DNA of 64,000 nucleotides. Source: Hyparrhenia diplandra. Lineage: Eukaryota > Streptophyta > Magnoliopsida > Poales > Poaceae. Location of the stretch: assembly GCA_015847255.1 (NCBI GenBank), contig JADLZK010002813.1:124001-188000 (forward strand), read 5' to 3'. A model generated the notes under the pieces. It saw only the letters and a program-made list of their open reading frames with translations, made no database searches and had not been told where the DNA came from. The number at the start of each line of letters is the position of its first letter. The stretch's first letter is position 1. Position numbers and translations under genes: made by a program. Shown here one piece after another: positions 25,110 to 37,340 of the stretch.

Positions 25110-25904
25110 TGTTGCCATCTACGGAGTATACGCTCATGCATGTTTTAGAATTTAGGGCATCTAGCTCTAAAAGTATCCACGCATGGGCCGGCATCCAAAT
25201 GTTTGATATAATATCTATGTTGCTAGTATAAGTATAGCTGCATATATAGTTTCTTGATTGGAAACTTCATTCTTTGACCCTTTGATAATATTTCTGAGTT
25301 AAAAGCCGGTCATACAAGACTTAAGTATTAAAATTCCTTTTCAGGTAGTAATTGTTACCCCCATATGAGGCGAAATTGTGCACGAATCACATGATGTCTC
25401 ATGACTTCATAAGATATGTGATGCAACAATAGTCACCTTAATTAATGAAAATATTTCAAACAAATTTCATATTTAAAATATGTAGAGGTGCCATGCATAA
25501 AAGGAAAAATATATGAAATATGTATGAAATATATATACATTAGTTGCTTGAAAAATAGTAGTAAATAAATTTAAAGAAAAATTATAATATTTAGGAAGAT
25601 AGTACAAACTGCAGTAAAACAATATAAAAATAGATAAATAAAGAAATTGATGAAATCATCACATAAATATTGATTGCAAGCATCATAGTCAATACTTGAT
25701 GATCAATAGTCCAAGTCTCTTACAAGTACCAACGCATGGCACAACACTTAATTAATATTAAAAGGTTCGAAAGTGCAATATTACATAACAGCAAAGCATA
25801 CAGAAAATCCCCCGCCACCATTCCTCCTCTAATTCAACGTAAGGAGCCATTCCTTCCTCAAGTCCATAGGCAATTGTACAAAAGCTTGGAATAAACGCTC
25901 ATTA
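25110..25904. other. Spacer between the two duplication units
   Basis: AT-rich DNA with no recognised gene. The duplication match resumes near 25905. Confidence 0.5.
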
Positions 25905-25959
25905 AGAGAGATGACCTTTTACACAATGGCCACACCTGCAACTCGATCAGCCGACGGTA

Positions 25960-28900
25960 GACCAGGGTCTATTCAGCAGCTCCTGCACCGTTTGAGCCAG
26001 CCGGGGCTCCCTCTTGATGCTCTGGATCCACCTTGCACTGATCCGGATGTTCTCAAGGCTCTACTTTAGTGTTCTTTGGAATTCAGGTTTCTTGCGGGTG
26101 GCAAAGAAGCGGGAGAACTCGGCTTCCTTCTCGTTGGAGGTGAACTGGTGATCAGAAATAGAGGAGCTCGATCAATTATTAGTATTTTATTATATATACT
26201 ATTTTTTGGGGGGGGAGGGCTAGTATAACAAGCACGCAATGTTCATAAATGGATTGTGGCCTTAAACTTACCAATGTGATGACATATCTGATAAAACCTC
26301 CTGCTTGTGTGTCTCCGTACCTTCTTTGCAATACGATCCCAGTTACCCTGCATCAACACCAGAACAAATGTCATGTAAGCAGCTTGCTTTCAAATATTTC
26401 AAGGTTAACACGTGAAATTTGGTCATTTCTAATGTCGCCCCTTCTAATCTAGGAAATCTTTAAGGTATCCATATCCATGAAGGAAAGTAGTAGGTGTAAT
26501 CTCAAAATTTAGCTATGACAGAACTGCATGAGGACAGACAGCAAATTAGTTCCTTTATAAATATTCCACCTGGATGTTTCCAACTTTCCATGGACGACAA
26601 TATCCTAGGGCTTGTTTGGCAGGAAAGAATTACAAAACTTTGGTATAAAAGAAGACATCAAAATGGCAGATGTTTTGTTTTTTCAATGGGAATCCCAAAA
26701 TATCAATAGGAATCCCATATTTGTAACGGCCATACAAATTGTAGTTCAGGTCCAGGAGTTTCAGCTTATATGTTGAAACTAAAACAAAATTGATGACTTC
26801 TACCTTTCAGTATATATATCCATTAAAACATATTTTACCTTCAACCACATCCATGCGGTATCACGCGTCTCCACACGAAGACCTTGAAGTACATAATATG
26901 CATCTTGATTGCGAAACTGACAAGTAATAGAGACAAGTAAGACTTCATAAGAGTACAAGCTCTTGCGTTAAAAAAAAGAGTACAAGCTCATCCGATTGAG
27001 CTTCCAATGTCATAATGGAGAAAAACAAAAAAAAAAAAAAAAGGTCTACCTCATTAGTAAAAAGAAGATTCAGTGATTCAAGAACAATATTCTTATCCTT
27101 ACAATAACCCAATGTGCCTGGAACAAGGAAACAAAGATTCAGAACAGCCCAACATGTCAGGAAGCTTTGTTAAATAAATAGTTGTTGAAAGGCCACATAC
27201 TTAAGACATGCATCCTTTCCTCTGCTTCAGCTGACTCCCTGTAGACTTTCAGAAGATCATCATAAGCAGATCTGTATGAAGTAGTAACATTCTGCATTGC
27301 AGCGAGGTATGCAGCCTGTTGTACATAACAATAAATATAAGGTAGGTAAAACACAAGAGCATCATATAAATTAAGGGAAAAAGGCAGGACCTTTCTGGTA
27401 TCAGGAGGAAGAAGAGAAGTGTTGCGATCATGTACAAAGATACCGAAACGCCTAACTCCCTCATTTATAGTCTTATCATGCCCAAGTTTGACAAGAGCAA
27501 CCAAGAGCACTGGTCTAAGCAACGAGTCCAGGTGGCCCTCACCATCTTTGGGGTCCCAGCCTAATTTTCTGAAAAATAAATAAATAAACGAGACTGTCAT
27601 GTGGTAAAAGTCTATGTTGGCAAACAGACAGTACTACAGAAACACTGCATCTGATTGTATAACAAGGCATGTTAGCAATAGCAAACGCGCAAATAGAAAC
27701 AAGATGACTCAGCAGAATGACAATTAAAATGACTCAGAAGCAGGCCATGTAATGTAAGACATGGTTTGACATACACAGCAGATGGCAGAAGAAGCTTGAT
27801 CAGAAGTTGTTTGATGTCACCGACCAATCCAGGAGTAGCATCAACTGATATTTTAGCAATACTTAAACTCACCTATGAAAACCAAAAGGAAATAGCTTGA
27901 AAAACATCTTCAAAACAACATATTCAAGATCATGGATTGAATGGATATACAGTACAAGATTTACATGCTGTATTTATGTGTGAAAGAACACTGAAATCAG
28001 CCTCCTCACGGTAAGCATACAGTAAACGTAACAATGATGTTAACGTTTGCTTGCAGGCCATAGATAAGGCCAGTGAATCTTCCACAATGCCTGCAAATGT
28101 TAATGTTATGATACTTGTCACTGAAATAGTGTTAACAAAATTAATAGTATCACATGTGGTCCTTACCAATTTTATCCATTACAGAGAGCTTCTTGGCCTG
28201 CAATGCATTTTGAAGTGCAGCTGCAAGTTTATCGTCGTATTGAACTCTATAAAATCCTGTTTGATTAATGTTCAACTTAATCCAAAAGTTTCCACCCTTC
28301 TCTTGGTTACCACATTGTGAAGCAATGTCTTTTATATCCATCCTATCACTTTTTGCCTTTCAGTAGAAATGTTTTCTGTGTATAATATGAACCACAGCCT
28401 GCAGTTATAGGGACAATCCACATTCCGGGGCCATAGGACCCATCTAACAAAAACTGTGCCTGCAACACAAGAAACAGTAACTTCATAAAGGCTGAAGCAA
28501 ACGACAGAAACTCACAGATCAATGAACTAGCATGCTAAATTTTCCATTAGAACAATAATGTTTGGACACTTATTTAGCAATTCATATGTTGATGAATGCA
28601 AAGATTACACAAGAAGGACAATGTATTATAAAAACCTGTTCAAGTTCTAGATAATTCCCTTGAAGCTTTGCATTAATAACAGGGTACCCTTGTTGCTTTG
28701 TCCATGTAGTCATCATATTCTTGACAGGTTCGCCAGATTTGTCTTCAAGAACAGCCCACAGGTCCTCAGTTTTAGCATTTGAGTAGGCAAAATTTTTTTA
28801 TATATGAAGCCAATGCTTTCTGAAGAGTAGATTTTTTTCCCACATTTAGCACAATGAAAAGTATTAGGAGAATTACTCAAGAAATCAGAGAGTAAAAGCA

Positions 28901-31900
28901 AACAGAACTGGACAGAAAAAGGCAGGGAAAAAAAACAATATTCAATAATATAAATATCAAAAAAGCATAAGTAGGATACTAGGATACAGTTAAAAATCAA
29001 AGATAACAAAAAAAAAAAAAAGAATGAGTGAAAGACAGCTATAGCTTATTTGGCCATTCTTTCTTAATAGTTTTGGTTTTTAAACTTGTGCACACTACAA
29101 TAACGCAGTTATAATCCAACGGTAACATAAACATAAGCAGAAGATGCTGACTCAAATCATTGCAGAATATTAAGGCTCTAATAGTGAAACAGAGTTAGGA
29201 GAGCCAATCCAGACCTGAAAACGCTCTGCACCAAGGTAATTCTGTAGCATGCGAATAACATAAGCACCCTTTATCGTAGCTTATGGCATCAAAAATTGCA
29301 TCAACTTCACTGGCATGATGTATTTCAACCTAGTGGGGAAAAAAAGGAATATTCTTAGCAAAATGAATCACAAGCCAGTACCTAGACAAGGGAAAAGTCA
29401 GTGTCAACATCTAAGTAATGGATTTAATTGTTGAAAATGGTCCATAAGTTGAAAAGGCTATTTTATAAAGAATATGCTCTACAGTTATTTTCCAATTTAT
29501 ATTCCATAGACAGTTCAAGAGTGAGGTCAGGATGTGTTCCTGGACAAGGTTTTGTGACCCTCTTAGCCCAAGTTCATACCAGGCAAGGGAGTTGGTCTGT
29601 ATCCAAAAAATAAATAAAAAATAATAAGGCTAGGATTTGTTCTCAAATTCCAACTAAAATAAAAGGGAAAAGAAAAAGGCAAAAAAAGTATCTAGCTAGT
29701 GTTACTAAGGACATCTGAGCCCGTTTTTTTTTTTCCCAAGTCTGATGGTGAACACCCACATCACAACCAGACACTTGTGTCTGATTTTCATGTGCAAAAG
29801 TATTTTGCCAAATCAGATAAAAAGTGATACAATGAACTCATATATTTCTACTGGACCTCAGTACGCATTTACCACAAGATTGTGGTCAAATTTAAAGCAT
29901 GCAATGCTTTAGTTGTATAAATAGTGATGAAAAAGCAGAACGTACGAAACACACCAAATTTTCAAACTACTGGACCAGGGCCATAGCTCACAGTAAATCA
30001 CAAAGGAGGGTTACCTCAATAGGGTGAGACTCTTCAAGTGAATCCAATTTGAGACCAGAGGTTGTGTCCTCAACATCAAGGAATTGTGGCCAGATATTCC
30101 ATTGCGGAAAGAAAGAATCTACAGCTAGATTACTCATCTGTTCAAAGAGAAGTCTATTTACTAAATATATGGAGGCAGCCTACGGACTGAAAAATTGAAA
30201 TGTTAGGATCTAAAATTGATTACCCATGTAGCAAAACCTTCGTTAAGCCACAGGTGAGTCCACCACTCCATGGTTACAAGATTGCCAAACCACTGATGAG
30301 CCAGCTCATGTGCTACATTAATTGCAATCTAAACAAAGAAATGTTGAGATCATTAAAGCAAGGACATCTGTTGGTATTTGATCAAACTATCTATGAATTC
30401 AATGCAATCAATTGACCTGTATTTTTACTATACAAATTAAACATATTCTGATTCTCAAATATGGTAGTAACTCATCTATACCTAATATTAAAGAGGCAAA
30501 ATTTCTCTCCACCTATTTTTCTGTCCACCTCTCTCTAACTACTCGAAGAATGGAGAGTTTCCTCCGTGTATCATACGTGAACTGGACTCATGACCCATAC
30601 TCATACAAGTTAGGACATCTTGCATATAGCAACGATGAATACAGAGCCCGATTCCAATACATGTTGGGTCGCGCCTTGCATATCTCATACGTTAACCGGA
30701 CTCATGCCCATGTTCATATGAGTTAGAACAGCTCGCATCTACCGATGACACGGAGTCCGATTCCTATACACATTTGCTAGTCATTTTATAACAAGTGAAA
30801 GCTAGATAGTGGAAAGTTATATAACAAATAGTCTGAGTAGCGAAAGGTACACTCTGTTTGCTGGATTCCGCTGAAGACTCCTCATCAAAAGCAAAGCCGA
30901 TTCGCGGTAAGTAACCAGCCCATAGTTTTCCATGGCTTCGAAGAAAAATCAGGGATGGCAACCATATCCAATTTGGGAAGCGGATAAGGAGTACCAAAGT
31001 AACTGAAAAGTGGAGAAAGGAACATTATATTAGTGGTTCTATCCTATTGCAACCACAAATATATTCATATAAACTTTTGTTATGGTTCTGCAAGCTTGTT
31101 TATTAGCAAGAGTGTGGTTGATCGTACTCTTTATAAAAATGCAATGACTTGATTCCAACATCCAGTGCAAACTTCCCTTGGTTACTCTTGCCAACTTGAG
31201 TGTACACACGAACTTTTGTGCCTTTATAAAATTATTAAACAAGATTAAGTAAATGGAATGCAAAGGGAAAAAAAAAGAAGATGATTACCAACTTTTGTGC
31301 CTGTTCATGTTCTTAATTTTATTATTTAAATATTTATCCAGTTGGGGATAACCCTAATGTTCCTTAAAAAAAAGATGATACAATTCAAGGTAATGCAAGA
31401 AAAGCAAAGTTGATACCTTCTGGTGTTACACCCTCTATATACTCAAGCAAACCAACAACTATCGCCACTAAATAAGTCGACATAAGAGGTGATTCCACAT
31501 AGCGAACAGTCTTGATAGGACCAGCAACTGTCTGATTAGCTATTGGCATATTGGACAATGCCACCAACCCAACTGGTACTTCAAGTGTTAGCTTGAACTT
31601 AGCCTAAAAATAGACATATAAAATTGGAAATGTAAGAAATCACATATTTGATATTTTATTAGGCATGCTTACATGAGATTGAAAGGAACATAAAGCTAAA
31701 GGTTTTAACTGCAACAAAAATGTTCCTCAGAGCACAAAAGCCTAATAATAGATGAAACATCTGAAGGAGCAAACCCAGATTATTAGATATTTCATTTTCG
31801 TACTATAATCACCTTGAATGCAGGCTCATCCCAGCATGGGAAGCACCGCCGAGCATCCACAGACTCAAATTGTGTCACTGCCATATTCTTCATCTTTCCC

Positions 31901-32900
31901 TTATACTTGTACTCACTGCATTAAACAGCACTCAGAGTTATTAGCGCAGAAAAAAAAAACTTAAAAGAATGAAGAGAAGGAACGAACAAAATGGATATGA
32001 ATCGAACACAGTTTTTTAAAAAAAAACGATTTAGTAGCTTGTTCGAAGAAGCAACTTCCCGCACTGCAAGCTTTTTAATAACATAGCAAGTTCCTAGTTG
32101 GCATTGATTGGATATCATGAATGATGGTAGAACAAGTAAGCATGGGAAAACAACGAGATCAAAGTTTGTTAACTTTTATACTGTTGTCTTGATCATGCCG
32201 TAGAGCTCACAGATTTTAGGAGCAAATACAATTCAAAGTATTGAAGACATGACCAAAAGTCTCTCGTGCCAGCAAAGGAAATAATTTTGACATTTCTCCA
32301 TTTCGGCAACGCAATTTAAGTGCAAAAAAAAAAAAACTGAGTTTAGGATCAGAGGAAACCCATACCTCCGGTAGAACCCCCTCATCTGGTCGTTGAGCGT
32401 GCCGTTAAATTTCATACTGAGCACGCCCTCACCGAGTGGCAGGTCCTTGGAGAATCCGAGCACCAGGATCTCGTCATCATCGAAAAACACCACGTCCTTA
32501 GGAGCCAAATCCTGCAAAATCGGCCCCGGACCAGCATCCGAGATGATATTTGGCGCCAAGGGAAGGGCAAATACGTAGTATATGGCAACATTTTTTTCTT
32601 CGAGAGAGTTGGGGCGGCGCGTACGTACCCGGAAACGGATGGAGGCGGTGTCGACGGAAAGGTCGGCGGCGTTGAGGACGAGGAAGCGGGTGGGCGCGGA
32701 GACAGCGACGGTGACGGCAACAGTGCCTGAGAAGGTGAAGGCGACGAGGTCGGGGCGCAGGAGCAGGTCGTAGCGGCGCGGCGCGGCGAAGCGCGGGAGC
32801 CTCGCCTGCCCGCGGAACTGTGCCGGCGTACCGGCCACCGCCGCCGCCGCCGGCGCGGGCGCGCGGCCAGGCGGTGCTGCCGCTTCGACATTTGTGTCCT
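25960..32900 (-). pseudogene. APM1: M1-family aminopeptidase (APM1-like), copy 2, pseudogene
   Basis: Exons match copy 1 in order, and the zinc motif HELAHQWFG with WLNEGFA is still present (~30220-30330). The gene is broken in many places. A base is lost just before GAMEN (~30940), so that motif is out of frame; another is lost before FDEESS (~30890). A base is gained in the RMLQNY exon (~29270), in the IKKF codons (~28790, soon followed by TAA), before KNDR (~28348, giving TGA) and in the GNWDR exon (~26320). A CAG codon of copy 1 is TAG in the last exon (~26067). The first exon (32628-32900) encodes TPAQFRGQARLPRFAAPRRY. The mixture of indels and a nonsense substitution argues for true decay. 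Confidence 0.85.
26609..26793. mobile_element. ~185 bp intronic insertion unique to aminopeptidase copy 2
   Basis: Copy 1 reads CCTAGGACTTCTACC without interruption (~14900). Copy 2 has about 185 extra bases between CCTAGG and GACTTCTACC, beginning GCTTGTTTGGCAGG. The class is unclear; clean inverted ends were not found. Confidence 0.5.
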
Positions 32901-33394
32901 GCGTGGCGTGAATAGCCAAACCCAGCAGGCCGACAGGTGCATCAAATTGTGAATAAACCCGGCAAACGGCCCACTGGGCCATACATTTATATTTTTGGGC
33001 AGGCCCATAAACAAATAACACTTGTAGCAAAAGGCCCATCTAACGATATCTTATGGATAACTTTGCAACACAAGGTCCTAGGGGAAAAAAAAAAAAAAAA
33101 AAAAAAAAAACTTTGCAACACAACATCAATGTACATATATATTTAATATATTTATATTTTTAGATATTGTTACTGTTTTGATCTGATTATAAGTCATCCT
33201 AACCTTTTGTTTTTGTTATCACCTACATATAAGATTATATCTAAATGAATATAGCAAAAGTAATATTTTATCTATAAAATCAAGAACAAACTAATAATTT
33301 GGAGCGATGAGAGTATATATTAGTTAAAATTGAATATTATTAAATAAGGGGTTCGGAAATATTAATCATGCACGCCACCTCCTTGCTCATCCAA

Positions 33395-34095
33395 AGATTC
33401 GCCCACCCCACGCTAGGGGAGAGGGGTGCCGGATGTGAGGGAGAAGGAGAGGAGAGAGAGAGAGGGTGCTTGAGAGGGAGAGGGGTGCCACCTGGGACGG
33501 AGGGGGAAGGAGCACACGTGCCGGTCACCGTGAGTGTGAGGCAAAGGAGAGGAGTGTGGTAGAGGGAGAGGTGTTTGGGAGAGGGAGAGGAACCCGGTGG
33601 GGACTTGGCGTCGTGGGCGTGTGGGTGAGGAATTAAGGTGAAACCTAGCTAACACCCTAGTTCTATATATAATGGCTGCCTGGTTGTAAAATTGGGCTTG
33701 TATTTTAGGAGGTGGGCAAAAGAGTATGCCACCACCAAAAGGATTCGTCCACCCCGCGCTGGGGAGAGGGGTGCCGTCAGGATGTGAGGGAGAAGGAGAG
33801 GGAGAGAGAGGGTGCTCGGGAGGGAGAGGGGTGCCACCGGGACGGAGGGGAGGAGCTACGCTGATCACCGGATGAGTGAGAGGCAAAGGAGAGGAGTGTG
33901 GGAGAGGGAGAGGAGTTTGGGAGAGGGAGAGGAACCCAACGGGGACTTAGCATCGGGGGCGTGGGTGAGGGATTAAGGTGATACCCTAGCTAACACCCTA
34001 GCTCTATATATACTGTGAGTGAGATATTGTGCTGCCTGCTTGTAAAATTGGGCCGATATTTTAGGAGGCGGGCAAAAGAGTCTGCCTCAGTAAAT
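33395..34095. repeat. Tandem duplication of a ~345 bp GA-rich block
   Basis: The block from 33395 (GATTCGCCCACCCC) to ~33740 is repeated from ~33741 (GATTCGTCCACCCC) to ~34095 with small differences. Shared words include GGGAGAGGGAGAGGAACCC, AGCTAACACCCTAG and TTGTAAAATTGGGC. Reading frames here are low-complexity and not credible genes. Confidence 0.85.
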
Positions 34096-34424
34096 ATAGG
34101 CCCGCCTTGGTTAATCGCAGGCATTAACTGATGTGTTATTAAAAGGGCGCCCGCCTCGATTATGTTTTTGGAGGTGTCTTGCAAAATCAATCATGTAGTA
34201 GTCATTCTTTGCAAAATCAATCTTGTAGTAGTGATTCTTGTATACGCGCGTGGGAAGCAAATGGCAAAACAAACTATGTAGAAATCATTGTCCTAGTCTT
34301 AGACGTCTCTGGCTCTTAGAGAGAAAAAAAATTGGTCTAATGATAATGAACCTGATATTTGGACGGAGGGAGTATCCTTGCATTAAGGATCGAGCGGCCA
34401 GGCGCCCGGCGGCCTGCTGGCTTC

Positions 34425-35128
34425 TATATATTTCCAAACGAGCCGCACGAAACGGGCTAGCACGGGCATGGTATGAGCCCGGTTCGGCCCGACCCTGCCC
34501 TTGCCCGTGCCTAGGTTTTGGCCCGTAGTGTTAGCACGGGCACGGCCCGGTCCAACAGGCGGCCCGAGGGCGGCACGGCTCCAAGCCATCGGATCGCGTC
34601 CCAGGCGATTTGAGCCGTTGGATCATCGAGGGAAGAAGTATATAAGAAGTAGTAAACCCTAGGTCTCCTTCCCAATCCCTTCTCTCAGTCACCTCCTCCT
34701 CTGAGCGAATCCCGTGAGTCCTCCTCTCGAAAAAATATATCGTGACCCCCGCCGCTGCCTCCTCCTCCTTGCTATCTCGCGATGTCCTCCCGGATCACGC
34801 TGCGCGCGCCATGTCCTCTGCCGGATCGCCACCTCCTCCCCACCACCGGCCCCTCCCCGGCTCCTCGTCTTTGCGCAATGGCGGTGGCGCAGCGGCGACA
34901 TTAGGCTCCTCGGCGGCGGCGTGGCGACCTCAGGGCGGCTGCGGGGCCGACGCGCACGCCGCTGGGCTGCCGTGCCTACCGGCACGGCACGACGACGAAG
35001 TGTCGCACCTGGGCGAGATGCCGCACGGCGGCACTATACGGGCGCGGCAACAGCCACCGTGCCCTGTCATGCCGTGCCTCGCAGTGGCGTGTGCCGTGTG
35101 TGCCGTGCGGCACGTTTGGAAAACTATA
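34425..35128. mobile_element. hAT-like non-autonomous transposon, 704 bp
   Basis: Exact 8 bp direct repeats CTGGCTTC lie at 34417-34424 and 35129-35136. Between them the ends are inverted: TATATATTTCCAAACGAGCC on the left and, reverse-complemented, TATAGTTTTCCAAACGTGCC on the right. An 8 bp target duplication fits the hAT superfamily. The interior is GC-rich with repeated GCACGG/CCGTGC words and a promoter-like GTATATAAG near 34639. No transposase is encoded. Confidence 0.85.
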
Positions 35129-35382
35129 CTGGCTTCACACCTACAGTGTCGCGATCACAACGCAACTTGCGCATGCAACGCAAAGCATAGTCAACACACA
35201 ACACTCGTTCTGTGGCAGTCATGTGTGATGACTGATGACACTAACGTTACTTTTACCAGACCAGCCGCAGCAGCATTATTTTGCACGTACTGTAACAAAC
35301 AGAGACAGACGACGAATGAATAATAACCTAGCCGATCGATCGAGATAAATAAATATTACAGCGCTAGACCGCATTCCGCACC

Positions 35383-35620
35383 TACTCCCTCCGTCCCAAA
35401 ATAAGCGATGTTTTGGGTTTTTCGTACAAAAGTTTGACTTCGATTTGTAGAAAATACGTAGAAGATTTAATTCTCCAAATAAATTTATTAAAAAACTAGA
35501 TCAAAAGATCTTTCCAATGATACTAATTATGTAATATAAATATTAATCCTATTTTAGTATATAATTGCGGGTATATGTTTCGGGAAGGGAAAACGCCGCT
35601 TATTTTTTGGACGGAGGGTA
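35383..35620. mobile_element. Stowaway-like MITE (left of an inverted pair)
   Basis: Ends TACTCCCTCCGTCCCAAAAT and, reverse-complemented, TACCCTCCGTCCAAAAAATA, inverted and bounded by TA. The body contains GTAGAAAATACGTAGAAGAT and TTAAAAAACTAGATCAAAAG, found in reverse orientation in the next element. Confidence 0.9.
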
Positions 35621-35682
35621 GGGATCAGCCGCCACACACATGACCCGGTAAGGAAAAAGCGAGGCAAAGGGGTCAGTAGTTT

Positions 35683-35812
35683 TTACCTTGGCGGCACCCT
35701 CCTCCTCCAACCTCCGCCGGCGCGCGGCGCGTTGTTGGCGCCACGAGGAGCAGCAGCAGCAACAACCCGCCGCCGCCGCCGCCGCCGCGCGTATAGTTCT
35801 AGCTGTAGCCAT
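35683..35812 (-). pseudogene. Unit 2 copy of the secreted-peptide-like ORF, frame disturbed
   Basis: Homologous to 24311-24463. The ATG at 35812 gives MATARTIRAAAAAAG, but the following codons read Cys/Ser instead of the leucine run, because the LLLLLLL-VAP frame is now out of phase with the ATG after changes in the GCG-repeat stretch. The ORF stays open but loses its signal peptide. Probably non-functional. Confidence 0.5.
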
Positions 35813-35916
35813 GGACACAGACACCGAGTGAGCCTGCTGGCCCTCTCGCCACCTAGCTAGCTGGTGACCGGCGGACGACTTGGACTGCGAGCTAGCTAGG
35901 GCGGCGCTAGCAGCTA

Positions 35917-36158
35917 GCTCCCTCCGTCCCAAAATAAATGGCGTTTTTCGTTTCCCGAGAAACATCTACCGCAAATTATATATTAAAATATGATTAATAT
36001 TTATATTACATAATTAGTATCATTGGAAATATCTTTTTGATCTAGTTTTTTAACAAATTTATTTGAAGATTTAAATCTTCTACGTATTTTCTATAAATCG
36101 AGTTAAAACTTGTGGCATTTAAAACCTAAAATGTCGTTTATTTTTGGGACGGAGTGAG
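35917..36158. mobile_element. Stowaway-like MITE (right of an inverted pair)
   Basis: Left end GCTCCCTCCGTCCCAAAATA; right end reverse-complements to CTCACTCCGTCCCAAAAATA. The body is the same family as 35383-35620 but in opposite orientation (CTTTTTGATCTAGTTTTTTA and ATCTTCTACGTATTTTCTA). Confidence 0.85.
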
Positions 36159-36983
36159 TAGCTCCACCGTACCTCAACCCCGTCCCACGTCCCGATGCCG
36201 CACCCGGGTGTGACGTCTATATATGCAGGCGACGCACACGCGCGGACCGGCTGGCCGGGCTGGTCCGACCACCACGGTGTTGACCGATCGAGAGCCAGGA
36301 GGGACGGAGGAAGTGGCCGCGGGATACGATAGCGGCAGTGCGGCGGTCGGTGGTTGCACAATGCACACATGACAGGCTGCAATCTATCTCTATCTGCTCC
36401 GGAGAGGGTTTCTATCCGCCTTGGAAGCTAGGATCGATCCGCGCGCAACACAACAGAGAAGACTACGTACCTCCTGCTTACATGCTGCGGCTGCGATCTG
36501 CCTAGGCGGTGGATGTAAAGTTTTCGGATGTCACCTCAGATGTCACATGGTGTGTCGCATGTGCACTAATACAAATTCAATTACAGAATCTATTTGTATA
36601 CCGTGAGACAAATTTATTAAGCCTAATTAATCTGCCATTGGTACATGTGTTACGGTAGCGATCAGTGTCTAATCATAAAAACTAATTATACTCAAAAAGA
36701 TTTATCTCCCAAACTACATACAAAGTGTGTAATTAATTATTTTTATCTACATTTAATGCTTCATATACATATGTTCAAACATTCGATGAGACCATGGGTA
36801 TAAAGTTTTTGGGTGAGAACCAAACATTAATTGTTCGACAGTTGCAACGATTATATATACTCCGTATATACAAAAAGGCTAAATACATAGATCATATAAT
36901 TTCTCGTGGTCGATTTTATGCCAAGCTCAATTCAACGAGAACATATTACAAAATGCCTATCTAGATCCATTAACACCAATAAT

Positions 36984-37340
36984 TACTCCCTATGTCCTTA
37001 AAAAAAGTCATTCTCGTTTTTCGAGATAGTCAATACTCCCTCCGTCTCTTTGAAAGTGTCATTTCGGAAAACATGTTTGTAAGGGGGACACGCTTTTTTA
37101 AATGACACTTTCAAAGGGATGGAGGGAGTAGCTTCTAACTTTGACCAAATATATTTAACAAAATATTAATATTTATGGCACATAATTAGTATTATTAGGT
37201 AGATCTTTTAATATACACTTTTATAATAAACTTATTTGGAAATATAAATGTTGTATATTTTTTTTCTACAAACATAGTCAAAGTTGAGAAAGTTTGACCA
37301 TCATGTTTTACATTGCAACTCTATTTTGAGATAGGGAGTA
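36984..37340. mobile_element. Stowaway-like MITE that hosts a nested MITE
   Basis: The outer ends TACTCCCTATGTCCTTAAAA and, reverse-complemented, TACTCCCTATCTCAAAATAG are inverted and include TA target bases. The body has the usual TTTGACCAAATATATTTAAC region. The element is split by a 93 bp insertion at 37036-37128. Confidence 0.8.
37034..37130. mobile_element. Short hairpin MITE nested in another MITE
   Basis: TA, then CTCCCTCCGTCTCTTTGAAA on the left; the right end reverse-complements to CTCCCTCCATCCCTTTGAAA, then TA. The arms continue through GTGTCATTT, giving a ~93 bp near-palindrome. It lies wholly inside the outer element. Confidence 0.9.

Larger units (their letters stand above)
14160..25110. 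repeat. Unit 1 of a ~10.7 kb head-to-tail segmental duplication
   Basis: From about 14160 (AGAGATGACCTTTTACACA) to about 25110 the DNA matches 25905-36510 in order and orientation, including exons, introns and the flank beyond the 5' end of the aminopeptidase. Shared anchors include the intron block at 18780-19110 (matching 30470-30785), GACACTAACGTTACT at 24103 (matching 35237) and the end region near 25060-25110 (matching 36430-36500). Unit-specific insertions break the match: a MITE at 20.9 kb, about 190 bp at 17.94-18.12 kb, and about 2 kb at 21.84-24.0 kb. Confidence 0.85.
25905..36510. repeat. Unit 2 of the head-to-tail segmental duplication
   Basis: Homologous to 14160-25110 over the aminopeptidase and its upstream flank. 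Unit-specific insertions are about 185 bp at 26609-26793 (in an intron), a GA-rich tandem duplication at 33.4-34.1 kb, a 704 bp hAT-like element at 34425-35128 and two MITEs at 35.4 and 35.9 kb. Introns have diverged by many substitutions and small indels, so the duplication is not recent. Confidence 0.85.

Noticed and set aside
33413..33886. Pro/Ser/Leu-rich minus-strand ORF
   Set aside because: Translation of a GA-rich tandem duplication; low complexity.
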